From an uncultured Chloroflexota bacterium (lineage in GTDB: Bacteria; Chloroflexota; Dehalococcoidia; Lucifugimonadales; GCA-002694895): 49,906 nucleotides of DNA. The stretch spans positions 1-49,906 of the forward strand of contig CAJWSY010000006.1 in NCBI GenBank assembly GCA_913045935.1. The letters run 5' to 3'. The position numbers and the translations under genes are program-made. Within the stretch, counting starts at the first letter, position 1; each line of letters starts with the position of its first letter. Of this stretch, positions 8,438 through 17,076 are shown piece by piece. A model generated the notes under the pieces. It did not search any database. It was not told where the DNA came from and saw only the letters and a program-made list of their open reading frames with translations.

Positions 8438-9090
8438 GATTTACTCATTAAATTATTTACTTCATTATCGATTTCATCTAATACTGCTTGGTCATCAGCA
8501 CTCAAAGTTGTTGATTCAGATTCAATAAGTTTTGTGATTGTGTCTATTATTTTATCTATAGAACTGGGTACTGATTCAATATTTCCATTGGATGTTGGAA
8601 GAATAGATGATTTTGCATTTGTTTTCTTTTCAGCTACGAATTTAGACATGTGTTCACATTCTATAACAAAATCGTATAATTCACAATGACAATCATATTT
8701 ACTTGGAAAATTATTGTTACTAATAACTTTATGTAAAAATGTAAGAGGTGCTTGAGGATTAAAAACCACATCTCCAACTGAGTTGAAAATATACATGGGG
8801 TTTTTCACATACAAGGCATATAAAACATACATTTCAAAAATATATGGTACTCGATAGTTACCATTTTTACACGAATTACATTCAGCTTTATATACAATAT
8901 TTCGAATAATAACATTAAAAAGTTTTTTTCTTTCTGTTGTAACCTTTAAACATTTATCTTTGTTTGAAAGAGTGGTAATAATATTTGTAAATTCATTTGT
9001 TGAAAATAAGGAGTTATTCCAATATAAATCATATATTGCAATATCTACAAATTTTCCAAGAACTTCTTCAAGAAATGTATCTGTATCCAT
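8434..9090 (-). CDS. Protein of unknown function with clustered cysteines
   Basis: A 218-residue protein, mostly helical. It has a Cys-x-x-Cys (71-74) and a later CHCELYDFVIEC cluster that could together bind zinc. The C-terminal 60 residues are Ser/Thr- and acid-rich and probably disordered. The 3' end overlaps the convergent small helical gene by 4 bp. No family is recognised. Confidence 0.7.
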   Translation of the reverse strand: MDTDTFLEEVLGKFVDIAIYDLYWNNSLFSTNEFTNIITTLSNKDKCLKVTTERKKLFNVIIRNIVYKAECNSCKNGNYRVPYIFEMYVLYALYVKNPMYIFNSVGDVVFNPQAPLTFLHKVISNNNFPSKYDCHCELYDFVIECEHMSKFVAEKKTNAKSSILPTSNGNIESVPSSIDKIIDTITKLIESESTTLSADDQAVLDEIDNEVNNLMSKS

Positions 9091-9190
9091 TCTTGTCTTA
9101 ATTAAAAAGTCTAAATATATTTTATTTGTTTAAAGAGGCGTGTAACATTTTTTTTGATTATCGAAAATTTTAAATAAGGTATTTATTAAT

Positions 9191-10342
9191 ATGTTTGTTG
9201 GACAGCATACAAAAATAAGTGCAATAATATATCTTACTCAAACACTAAAAAAAGAAATAGATGAATCGGGTTTAAATGATCCACTTCTAATAAGATTAAC
9301 AACAATTTTGAATTATACGGCAGTAGTTCTTTACAAAATAAGAGGCGGTCAAACAAGCCAAAGCGTACCTCTTCATTTAACAGTTATACTTCGTTTACTT
9401 GTAACATTAAAAAGAATTTACAGAGATGGTATAATTTATAGTGAAGCTGAATATCATAAATATCTAAAATGTCATCATCCAGATGTATATAGAGCAGTAA
9501 TAACAAAGAAAATAGATGCTCAAACAGCATATAAATGGTGTTCTGAGAATTGTGATAAATATAGAGACTTTTCTTGTAAACTTACAAATTTAGTAACAGC
9601 TGAAGATTATTATAAATTAAGAAATGTAGCTACAATTGATGAAGAGCAAGTATTTGTTAGGGAACTTGTAAGAATTATTGCAAGATATAAAGCGGCGGCA
9701 GTAATTATAAATTCATTAAATCAGCATATTATAAATTTAAAGGAGCAAATAGAAAGATTAAAAGAAGAAAAACAAAGTTTAGGCGATAATATATTTGATG
9801 CTAATAAAACCGGTGGAATAACAGAATTATATATAATAACACCTATACCAGAAGATATAGACCAAGAATACGTACAAGTAATATCTGTTGATGGTAATGG
9901 AACTGGTTGTAAAATAAATATAGAAAATGGAACAATACAAGTTGTAGAAAGAGGAATTGGATATAAAATAAATGAAATAGTATATTTTGAAATAATTTTA
10001 TCTGAGGTGGCTTTAAAAACTTTAAAATTGGGTTCAAGTTCATTATTACAATTTGTACATAGTGAAGTCAATAGCTCTATGTGTGCAAAATACTACTTGA
10101 AAGTACTGAATGTCCAATCAACTGACGCAATGTTAGCAACTAAAATTACTCTTAATGAAATTACATTCACTGTACCTATATGGACACGTATTTATAGTAA
10201 TATTTCGCCAGGTGAGTTCGATATGAATAAATTGTTACAATTGAAACAAGATATTACTGATTTTGATGTTCAATATGCAATTCTTAAATATGGTAAAACA
10301 ACTGATAATAATAATGATGATTTTGATTTATCACTACTTTAA
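9191..10342 (+). CDS. Unknown protein: helical N-terminal half, coiled coil, beta-rich C-terminal half
   Basis: A 383-residue protein. Residues 1-165 are helical with several Cys (YKWCSENCDKY, DFSCK). A coiled coil (about 170-198, KEQIERLKEEKQSL) follows. The C-terminal half is Val/Ile/Thr-rich and predicted beta, with an IENGTIQVVERGIGYKINE segment. This resembles trimeric virion or fibre proteins in general layout, but no specific family is recognised. It meets the next, convergent gene with a 4-bp overlap at the stops. Confidence 0.7.
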   Translation: MFVGQHTKISAIIYLTQTLKKEIDESGLNDPLLIRLTTILNYTAVVLYKIRGGQTSQSVPLHLTVILRLLVTLKRIYRDGIIYSEAEYHKYLKCHHPDVYRAVITKKIDAQTAYKWCSENCDKYRDFSCKLTNLVTAEDYYKLRNVATIDEEQVFVRELVRIIARYKAAAVIINSLNQHIINLKEQIERLKEEKQSLGDNIFDANKTGGITELYIITPIPEDIDQEYVQVISVDGNGTGCKINIENGTIQVVERGIGYKINEIVYFEIILSEVALKTLKLGSSSLLQFVHSEVNSSMCAKYYLKVLNVQSTDAMLATKITLNEITFTVPIWTRIYSNISPGEFDMNKLLQLKQDITDFDVQYAILKYGKTTDNNNDDFDLSLL

Positions 10343-10689
10343 TCAGAACCAAATTCATTAGTTTCATTAATATTATTTGAATTGGTTCCAATAGCTGTAG
10401 GTTTAATGTTATATTCAACTATTTGTAAATCAACAATCGAATTTTTTAAAATTAACATCAAAAATGCGTTTTTATTTTTGATTTCATGAGAAAATAGAAT
10501 AGCATTATTTCTGTCAAAGAAAGCTGGAAAATGATATATGTTCTTAAGTTCTTCATAAGATTTTGGTGAATTCAAAACATCATTAATTGATTTTTCACAA
10601 CTTTTCAAATTTTTTAGGATACGTAACTTATCAACATAATTTTTACAAAGTAGTTCTGCTCTTTTGTAAATAGAATCAAAATTTTCCAT
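10339..10689 (-). CDS. Small protein of unknown function
   Basis: A 116-residue protein starting MENFDSIYKRAELLCKNYVD. An upstream in-frame ATG at 10728 would add 13 hydrophobic residues, but the AT-rich region there looks like promoter, so the ATG at 10689 is preferred. N-terminal helices are followed by a beta segment (NAFLMLILKNSIVDLQIVEY) and an Asn-rich tail. No family is recognised. Confidence 0.6.
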   Translation of the reverse strand: MENFDSIYKRAELLCKNYVDKLRILKNLKSCEKSINDVLNSPKSYEELKNIYHFPAFFDRNNAILFSHEIKNKNAFLMLILKNSIVDLQIVEYNIKPTAIGTNSNNINETNEFGSD

Positions 10690-10830
10690 ATTTATGTATA
10701 ATATGAAAAATTTGTATTGAAATAACACAAAAATAAAAATAATTCAAATATAACCAAATTGAATAACTTATTAATTAAAATTCCTAAAATTTAAAATTTA
10801 CTCAATTTTTTTAAATATGTAAGAAAATAA

Positions 10831-11652
10831 ATGACTAACTATCTTCAACCCACTGCTATTCCTTTGACGGCTTTAACCTTTACTAAGATTGATGTAGGCA
10901 GTGGTACAGGTACTTTTACCGCAGCATCTTTTGCAATTGAAGATTATGGAACATTGACAAATGTTACAATTAGTGTACAACGTAGTGAAAAAAAAATGAC
11001 ATATTCTTGTACTGGTGGAGCGGCAGCTTATACGTCAAATAATAATTTGTTAGGATCAGACAGCGGTTATTCTCATGCAACTTTGATAGAAGATGTTACA
11101 AATTATCATCCAAACTTTACAAATAATTCAAGACCTCCAGCTGAAATATTGATGGGAACTATTTTTAACATGATGGTTCGTACTATTTTCCAAGAATCTG
11201 GTTCGACAATTGTTACAACTGGTATTGATTTTACTCAAGTTGCCAGTAGACAAACAAATGTATTTTTTTATGATGTAAATGAATCAAGTGATGATGCTAC
11301 AGAAGGTTTACCTTCAGATGTTATTACTCAAACTATTGCTAAATTTAATGCTGGTCAAATAGGTGATGGAACTGAATGGACAGATGAAATGGCATACTGG
11401 TCATATAGAACGAGCAGTGGTGGTGATCCAGGTGTTGAAAGTGAAAATGTTAATTTATCACCTAATGATAAAATTCATGTTCAATATTCACTTGCTTGTG
11501 CTTTTGTTGGCGGAGGTGATGGTACTGTAGCACCAGCACTTGTGGATAATGATGCTTTAGATACTCCTGGTACAAATATTGCTTTTGCGGGTACAAATTT
11601 TTCAAATGCAGATGTAACTATTAAGTTTATTCTTTCATGGGTTGTTGCTTAA
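10831..11652 (+). CDS. Stand-alone paralogue of the giant protein's N-terminal domain
   Basis: A 273-residue beta-rich protein with no membrane segment. Over its full length it aligns with residues 1-245 of the 6423-residue protein at 30505-49776. Both begin MT..., share IPL followed by FTKIDV within the first 25 residues, FAI...YG in the next strand, [14 protein letters not shown](V/I)-I/M-T-T, an YW-x-x-RT motif, SGG...ESE, and end LSW. Insertions in this copy lie before the YW motif and before the last strand. The function is unknown. Since its partner looks like a virion adhesin, this may be a capsid-associated or docking protein. It is followed by a probable virion protein in convergent orientation. 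Codon use and GC are like its neighbours. Confidence 0.8.
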   Translation: MTNYLQPTAIPLTALTFTKIDVGSGTGTFTAASFAIEDYGTLTNVTISVQRSEKKMTYSCTGGAAAYTSNNNLLGSDSGYSHATLIEDVTNYHPNFTNNSRPPAEILMGTIFNMMVRTIFQESGSTIVTTGIDFTQVASRQTNVFFYDVNESSDDATEGLPSDVITQTIAKFNAGQIGDGTEWTDEMAYWSYRTSSGGDPGVESENVNLSPNDKIHVQYSLACAFVGGGDGTVAPALVDNDALDTPGTNIAFAGTNFSNADVTIKFILSWVVA

Positions 11653-11657
11653 ATATT

Positions 11658-13100
11658 TTAAATTGGTAATGTTGATTTATTTTCATTCAAATATTCTCTT
11701 GATTTAATATTGAATCCTAAATTTGTTTGAATCGAAACATTCATCAATTTGACATTTAATAAATCTATTGAACTTGCATTTTTATCACCAGCTTGTCTTA
11801 GACCAAAACTATCAAATATTTTTGTTCCAGGATAAGCATTTAAATAATACAATTGTTTTTTTGAAATACTTATAGACATCGTTGCAAAACTGTGTCCTAC
11901 TATAATATGTTCATTAGAATTTAAAAATTTAGAAAGTCTATTTAATCCATCAATATCAGTAATATTAACTCCTGCCCTATTTTGTGGGTTATTGCCGAAA
12001 GATACATTATTGAATAATATTCTATGCCCAGATTGTAAAGTATCTGGTGTCCAAGCCGTATCAGTATTAACTGAATTACCATTATTTGTATATGTATTTG
12101 ACTTTAAATACAAATCAATAGTTTCTACTTCTTCAGTTAAATAATCTATATCAAAAATATCATTAATACCTTCAAGAACGTAACCAGATGGTTTTAGAAT
12201 ACGAATAGACATTTTTGAAACATCAGCAATTGGTGTATCAGAAGTCCAACCAACTGATGGTTTTGCACCATTACCTTTTGTATTCATTAAATGATAACAA
12301 ACATTAGAATGACCCCCCTCTTTCCATGTTTTGTCTTTAATAAGTTTTACAAAAGATTTTCTTCCATGATCAGAACTAGAAACAAATTTACCAGAAAATT
12401 CATCAATTTGAAGATATAAATATGGATATTTATCAAGAGCATTTTGTGTTTTTTCTTGTGATACAGTATCGTACATTGCTGATGTATTATAACTTATATC
12501 ACTTAGTATTACGTGTGTAAGACTAACACCTATTACATTTTTTAATGAATCCGGTATATTGATACCAGAATTCTGAGCAAATTTTTCTTTACCAATATCT
12601 CTGGAATTAGAATCAACATTACCAAATTTAACAACAAAATCATACATAGAATTTTTTGAATCAGTATTCCAAATATTTCTATCAGCACTACTTATGTCCA
12701 AATCAATTTGTGTGTCTTTAAATTTAATTTCATTTTTTGATGAAGAATTATTGAATAAAGGTGTGCCATGAAGAAGTTCTGTTTCTTCTTCTGTAATTTT
12801 AGGAGCAACTTGTAATGTTGACTGATCCAAAAAAGTATTTAGTTGTTCATCAGCAAATTGCTGTGGTTTTGTATATTGTACAAGCTGAGGAACAACTCTT
12901 ATTAATACCTTTTTGTTAACGTCTTCAATTCTATCATTCGGATTTTTAACATTGAATTCTTCAATCATTCCATCGTAGATTAATTGCCTAGCATTGATTG
13001 ATAAAGAATCTAATGCAATATTAGCTCTTTGTAACATATCATTATTCATTAAATCATAAAGCATCTCGAAATTAGTTCTATCGAAGAAACTTGACTCCAT
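11658..13100 (-). CDS. Predicted virion structural protein (giant-virus family)
   Basis: A 480-residue protein. A helical N terminus is followed by a segment reading DLDISSADRNIW then YDFVVKFG, then VIGVSLTHVILSDISYN, YPYLYLQIDEFSG, and SIRILKPSGYVLEG. This order (an S-x-D-R strand, a basic interface strand, a PYL-x-L-x-I-DE strand and a late RILKPSG strand) matches what I remember of structural proteins conserved in mimivirus- and phycodnavirus-type particles. No enzyme motif is present. The assignment rests on motif memory; a search against giant-virus virion proteomes would settle it. The gene is divergent from the VLTF2-like gene, with about 130 bp between starts. Confidence 0.6.
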   Translation of the reverse strand: MESSFFDRTNFEMLYDLMNNDMLQRANIALDSLSINARQLIYDGMIEEFNVKNPNDRIEDVNKKVLIRVVPQLVQYTKPQQFADEQLNTFLDQSTLQVAPKITEEETELLHGTPLFNNSSSKNEIKFKDTQIDLDISSADRNIWNTDSKNSMYDFVVKFGNVDSNSRDIGKEKFAQNSGINIPDSLKNVIGVSLTHVILSDISYNTSAMYDTVSQEKTQNALDKYPYLYLQIDEFSGKFVSSSDHGRKSFVKLIKDKTWKEGGHSNVCYHLMNTKGNGAKPSVGWTSDTPIADVSKMSIRILKPSGYVLEGINDIFDIDYLTEEVETIDLYLKSNTYTNNGNSVNTDTAWTPDTLQSGHRILFNNVSFGNNPQNRAGVNITDIDGLNRLSKFLNSNEHIIVGHSFATMSISISKKQLYYLNAYPGTKIFDSFGLRQAGDKNASSIDLLNVKLMNVSIQTNLGFNIKSREYLNENKSTLPI

Positions 13101-13229
13101 TAATATGTATTAGATATGTTTAGTCCTTATTTTATCCTTATTTTTATAAAGATAAAACTTCAACAAAAAAAATATTTAAGAATTAGATCATATAAGGATG
13201 AGTCATGCAATTTAATTCATACTTCAACA

Positions 13230-14057
13230 ATGTTGTCGGTTAAAAAAAGAGGAAAGTCAAATACAAAGATATCAATAAGTGATGCAATACCCGTTCATTC
13301 AGAAACAGTATTAAGTCCTGAAAAACTACCTTCAAATCTAATTTTACATTTGAAGAAAATAAAAGGAGTTCAATGTGAGGATATTAATACTGCTGAAGAT
13401 ATATTGAAATATAAACCAGAAATACCAATACCAAATCCGTATGATCCTATAGGTCCAGATGGTTTTAGTTATGTAGAAGGTTCAAAAAAAGAAAATGTAC
13501 AAGAAGAATATAAAGACATATCAAAGCAGAAAAACACATATAATAATATTAAATTGTGTTGGTGGTGTTGTCATGAATATAGTTCTAAAAGTCTTGGTTT
13601 ACCAATAAGTAGAAATGATGATAATAGTTTTGAAACTATAGGAAATTTCTGTTCTCCAGAATGTACTTGTGCATATATAATGGATTCAGGTTCACGATAT
13701 GGTGAACGATGGAAAGAATATGAATTACTTCATGAAATGATACAAGTCAATGAAAAGATTGAGCCAGCACCAAGAAGAGAATTATTAAAAGTTTTTGGAG
13801 GTGATTTAGAAATAAGTGAATTTAGAAGTAATACAAATTGGAAAATTGTATATCCACCTATGGTATCTTTAAAGATGCAAATGGACGATACTCCAACAGA
13901 AAAAGAAGGTTCACCTTTATTCTTATCATCAAATACATTAAAAATAGGTAATCTTAATTTAGAACATATTGATGAAATAATTCCAGAAAAAAGAAAGAAA
14001 AAGGGAAAAACAATCAATGTAAATGGTAGTTTAGATAGATTTTGGTCAACAGAATAA
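13230..14057 (+). CDS. VLTF2-like late transcription factor
   Basis: A 275-residue protein from the ATG at 13230. An in-frame ATG at 13116 would add 38 residues of IK-rich sequence unlike the conserved start, and that stretch more likely contains the promoter. The hallmark is an FCS-type zinc finger: Cys110, Cys113 and Cys114 in LCWWCCHEY, then GLPIS and GNFCSPEC (Cys141, Cys145). This CWWC...GLP...GNFCS pattern is that of poxvirus A1/VLTF2 homologues in nucleocytoplasmic large DNA viruses. The rest is charged, with a Lys-rich C terminus. It is expected to drive late viral genes with the viral RNA polymerase in the factory or nucleus. Confidence 0.78.
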   Translation: MLSVKKRGKSNTKISISDAIPVHSETVLSPEKLPSNLILHLKKIKGVQCEDINTAEDILKYKPEIPIPNPYDPIGPDGFSYVEGSKKENVQEEYKDISKQKNTYNNIKLCWWCCHEYSSKSLGLPISRNDDNSFETIGNFCSPECTCAYIMDSGSRYGERWKEYELLHEMIQVNEKIEPAPRRELLKVFGGDLEISEFRSNTNWKIVYPPMVSLKMQMDDTPTEKEGSPLFLSSNTLKIGNLNLEHIDEIIPEKRKKKGKTINVNGSLDRFWSTE

Positions 14058-14118
14058 AGTTAATAATTAAGAATATAAAAGAAAAATGAAAGCTATTATT
14101 TAATTGTTTCGAAAACAA

Positions 14119-16407
14119 ATGGGAAAAGAAACTCTGATTATAGTAGAAAGTAATGGAAAAACAAAAAAAATTGAAAAGTTTACAGGACATCAATGTGTAG
14201 CATCATTTGGACATGTATTTGCTTTGAAACCAACTTTGAAATGGTTTGATCCAGAAAATATTGATCCAGAATATATTATTCACAAAGGTAAAGAAAAAAT
14301 TATTTCAAATTTGAAAGCTAAAGCTAAAGCAGCTTCTAGAATAATTATAGCATCTGATTTGGATCGTGAAGGAGAAGCAATTGCAGCTCATTTGATGAAA
14401 TTATTAAATTTGAATGAAAAAAAAACTGAAAGAATAACATTTAATCAAATATCGGAATCTGCTTTGAAAGAAGCTATTGAAAACTCTGGAAAATTGGATA
14501 AAAATTTATATAATGCACAACAAGCCAGAGCAATAATAGATATTGTTTTTGGATTTAAAGTTTCTCCATTTCTTTCAAGTCATTTAAATATTAGAGCATT
14601 ATCTGCTGGAAGGTGTCAATCACCAGCAGTTAGAATGTGTATGCAAAGACAAAATGAGCAAAAAATAGATAAAATCAGCATAAAAATCAATGCACATAGT
14701 CATGAGGTAAAAAATATTGTTCATATAGAACCTAGCTTTTCATATGATACTTGTAAAGATGAAATAATGATTTGGTTAAAAAATTTAGAAAATCAAAAGT
14801 TAAGAGTTAGTAAAGTGAAAGTTTCAAAAAAAAAGGAAACCCCTCCTCCTCCATTTATAACTTCATCATTGCAACAAATGGCATATAATCGATTTAGTTT
14901 CAATCCAAAAAGAACTATGGAAATTGCTCAAAAATTGTACGAAGGTGGCTATATAACATATATGAGAACTGATTCTGTAAATTTATCTTCACAATTTCAG
15001 GATATGGCAGGTAAATGGATAAAAGAAAAATATGGTGAAGAATATGTTAATCTCAGACAATATGGAAAAAAGAAATCTGGTGGAGTAAAAACACAAGATG
15101 CTCATGAAGCGATTAGACCTATTGATATAAATAACAATTCTCCAGATAATATTGAACAAAAAAAACTATATGATTTAATAAAACTAAGAGCTATTGCATC
15201 TCAAATGGCTCAAGCAATTTATTCTGAATCAAAATTAACTTTAGAAACAAAACGGATTGATTCTCAAATCGACATTTGGGAATCAATAAGTAAAACAATA
15301 ATATTTCCTGGATTTACTTGTTTAAGAGGAAATATTATAAAAGATGACTTACAACAAGATAGTGTTACTAAAAAAAAATATAAATTAAATGATGAATTAA
15401 ATATTGTTTGTGTAAATGTAAAAGAACACGCAATATTGCCACCACCCCCGTTTAATCCTGCCGGATTTGTAAAAATGTTAGAAAAAACGGGAATAGGAAG
15501 ACCATCTACATATAGTTCAATTATAGAAAGAATCCAAGAAAAAGATTATATATGTTTAGGTAAAAATAAGGTTTTAGATACTGAATTAAATGAATGGACT
15601 CTTGATAATCAAAATGATGATTCAAATAAGATTATTAAGGGAAAATATTTACAAAAAATTGGTGGACAAAGCAATATATTTGTAGTAACAGATTTAGGAC
15701 AAAAAGCATGTAATTTTATGGATTCAAGTCCAATAGAACCAATTGTAAATTCAGCATTTACAAGTGAACTTGAGGATAAATTAGATCAAATTGCAAAAGG
15801 TAAATTAAATTGGAAAATTGTTGTAAAAGAATTTTATTCTGAATTAGTAGAAAAATTATCGTTACAGCCTCCACCAAAAAGATATAAGAATTCAGAAAAA
15901 GAAATAAATTGGGTTAATATATTAGAAAAATCCTCAGAATATACTATTGGTGTTATTCGAACACAATATGGTTTATGTATTGCAAAAGAATCAGAAAACA
16001 ATGAAATAAGTTATTCAAAAATGCCTCCAAATGTTAGTCCTGAAGATTTAGATATTAAAGAAGCATTGAATATGTTTAATTATCCTTTAAATATAAAAGA
16101 TAATATTGAAATTCGTATTGGCCCATATGGATGGTATGTAACAAATGGAATGAAAAATATAAGTTTAGGACAAAACAGAAATCCTCCATCAAAAGAAGAA
16201 GCATTAAAAGCTTTAGAACAAAAGCCAACAAGTGAAATAATTAAAAAAATAAGCAAATATTGGACTTTACGACGTAAAAAAGAGTCTTATTTCTTAATGT
16301 ATTCAAAAGGAAAAAAACCAATATTCTATCCTGTTCGTGATCATGAAGGTGAATGGTCTGTATTACGTTGTGAAGAGATCCAAAAAAAAAATAAAAGCAG
16401 AAAATAA
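14119..16407 (+). CDS. topA: DNA topoisomerase IA (bacterial TopA type)
   Basis: A 762-residue enzyme that relaxes DNA by transient single-strand breaks. The ATG at 14119 (MGKETLIIVES) is the natural start; the TTG at 14104 is not needed. The Toprim domain shows ESNGKTKKI near residue 12 and SDLDREGEAIAAHL near 85. The active-site region reads YITYMRTDS, with the catalytic Tyr at about residue 281. ALSAGRCQSPAVR and GIGRPSTYSSIIERI are further family signatures. There are no C-terminal Cys4 zinc fingers; instead the end carries TopA C-terminal repeat-like segments (IGPYGWYVTNG). It probably handles supercoils in viral replication and transcription. It is followed one base later by a tiny membrane-protein gene. 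Confidence 0.95.
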   Translation: MGKETLIIVESNGKTKKIEKFTGHQCVASFGHVFALKPTLKWFDPENIDPEYIIHKGKEKIISNLKAKAKAASRIIIASDLDREGEAIAAHLMKLLNLNEKKTERITFNQISESALKEAIENSGKLDKNLYNAQQARAIIDIVFGFKVSPFLSSHLNIRALSAGRCQSPAVRMCMQRQNEQKIDKISIKINAHSHEVKNIVHIEPSFSYDTCKDEIMIWLKNLENQKLRVSKVKVSKKKETPPPPFITSSLQQMAYNRFSFNPKRTMEIAQKLYEGGYITYMRTDSVNLSSQFQDMAGKWIKEKYGEEYVNLRQYGKKKSGGVKTQDAHEAIRPIDINNNSPDNIEQKKLYDLIKLRAIASQMAQAIYSESKLTLETKRIDSQIDIWESISKTIIFPGFTCLRGNIIKDDLQQDSVTKKKYKLNDELNIVCVNVKEHAILPPPPFNPAGFVKMLEKTGIGRPSTYSSIIERIQEKDYICLGKNKVLDTELNEWTLDNQNDDSNKIIKGKYLQKIGGQSNIFVVTDLGQKACNFMDSSPIEPIVNSAFTSELEDKLDQIAKGKLNWKIVVKEFYSELVEKLSLQPPPKRYKNSEKEINWVNILEKSSEYTIGVIRTQYGLCIAKESENNEISYSKMPPNVSPEDLDIKEALNMFNYPLNIKDNIEIRIGPYGWYVTNGMKNISLGQNRNPPSKEEALKALEQKPTSEIIKKISKYWTLRRKKESYFLMYSKGKKPIFYPVRDHEGEWSVLRCEEIQKKNKSRK

Positions 16408-16408
16408 T

Positions 16409-16555
16409 ATGGAATCTTGGCTAATCAAAATAATAATAACCTTTATTGCTGCTTTATTTGTTGTTTATAACTTGTATTCGGGTATAATTTCTATATTTTC
16501 TACAACGAATCATACAGTAAAACAAGGAGGACGCGCAATTTGGTACTCAATGTAA
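16409..16555 (+). CDS. Tiny single-pass membrane protein
   Basis: A 48-residue protein (MESWLIKIII...RAIWYSM) with one membrane helix (about 5-30) and a short polar tail. Its ATG is one base after the topoisomerase stop, so it is read from the same transcript or by re-initiation. An alternative ATG at 16337 lies inside the topoisomerase gene and is less likely. Such small membrane proteins are common in giant-virus virions; the function is unknown. Confidence 0.55.
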   Translation: MESWLIKIIITFIAALFVVYNLYSGIISIFSTTNHTVKQGGRAIWYSM

Positions 16556-16582
16556 AACGTATGTACCTGTATGTAAAACAAC

Positions 16583-16607
16583 AAAAATATTAAAGTTTAA
16601 TATTTTT
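16583..16607. terminator. Perfect inverted repeat at a convergent gene junction
   Basis: Positions 16583-16594 (AAAAATATTAAA) and 16596-16607 are perfect reverse complements around one central base. They sit between the stop of the tiny membrane gene (16555) and the stop of the minus-strand gene (16606-16608). Mimivirus-type viruses are known to end and polyadenylate transcripts at such hairpins, so this is likely a bidirectional 3'-end signal. Confidence 0.55.
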
Positions 16608-17004
16608 ATTTATGAACAAGTAATTCTTTTGAAGTTGTAGGTCTATTATCAATTTTTGAAATTATTTCTTTCATCATAAATTTTGCTTCATCTGAAACAT
16701 TATCTGATTTACTAACTTTAATAAGTTCATCTTTCATCCATTTTGGAGTAACTCCTTTTTTTGACTCTCTTGTGGTAAGTTTTAGTTGAGACTTATCATT
16801 TAGTTGCATTGCTGGAATATCATTATGTTTCATAAAATTTTGAATTTCATTTTCTACAAGTTTTTGTGCAACCTTTAATTCATTAATCTTCTTTTGATAA
16901 GCTTTAATTTGAGTCTTAAAATCTAAATATCGTTCTACATTTTTAACGACAATCGGATCATTCAATTCAGTTATTCCATCAGAAGATGATACATTGGATG
17001 CCAT
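16606..17004 (-). CDS. Small helical protein, possible paralogue of the one at 8093-8437
   Basis: A 132-residue protein with a Ser/Asp N terminus starting Met-Ala-Ser, a long charged coiled coil (about 20-60, including YQKKINELKVAQKLVENEI), a short strand (AMQLNDKSQLKLTTRESKK) and C-terminal helices. The plan is shared with the protein at 8093-8437. I believe it belongs to the same giant-virus small-protein family (DUF5760-like, unverified). Its stop lies in the hairpin at 16583-16607. Confidence 0.65.
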   Translation of the reverse strand: MASNVSSSDGITELNDPIVVKNVERYLDFKTQIKAYQKKINELKVAQKLVENEIQNFMKHNDIPAMQLNDKSQLKLTTRESKKGVTPKWMKDELIKVSKSDNVSDEAKFMMKEIISKIDNRPTTSKELLVHK

Positions 17005-17076
17005 ATTTAATGTTCAACTATTATAACTTTATGTTTAAGTAATACTAATATTATATAAATAATTAATAAATAAATT

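Noticed and set aside
10741-10830. Mimivirus-type early promoter AAAATTGA
   Set aside because: Only a partial match (AAATTGAA near 10759) was seen, and no consistent copies were found before the other genes I inspected by eye.
16337-16408. Upstream start for the tiny membrane protein inside the topoisomerase gene
   Set aside because: The ATG at 16409, one base after the topoisomerase stop, gives a clean membrane protein. The added residues would be antisense-free but meaningless overlap.
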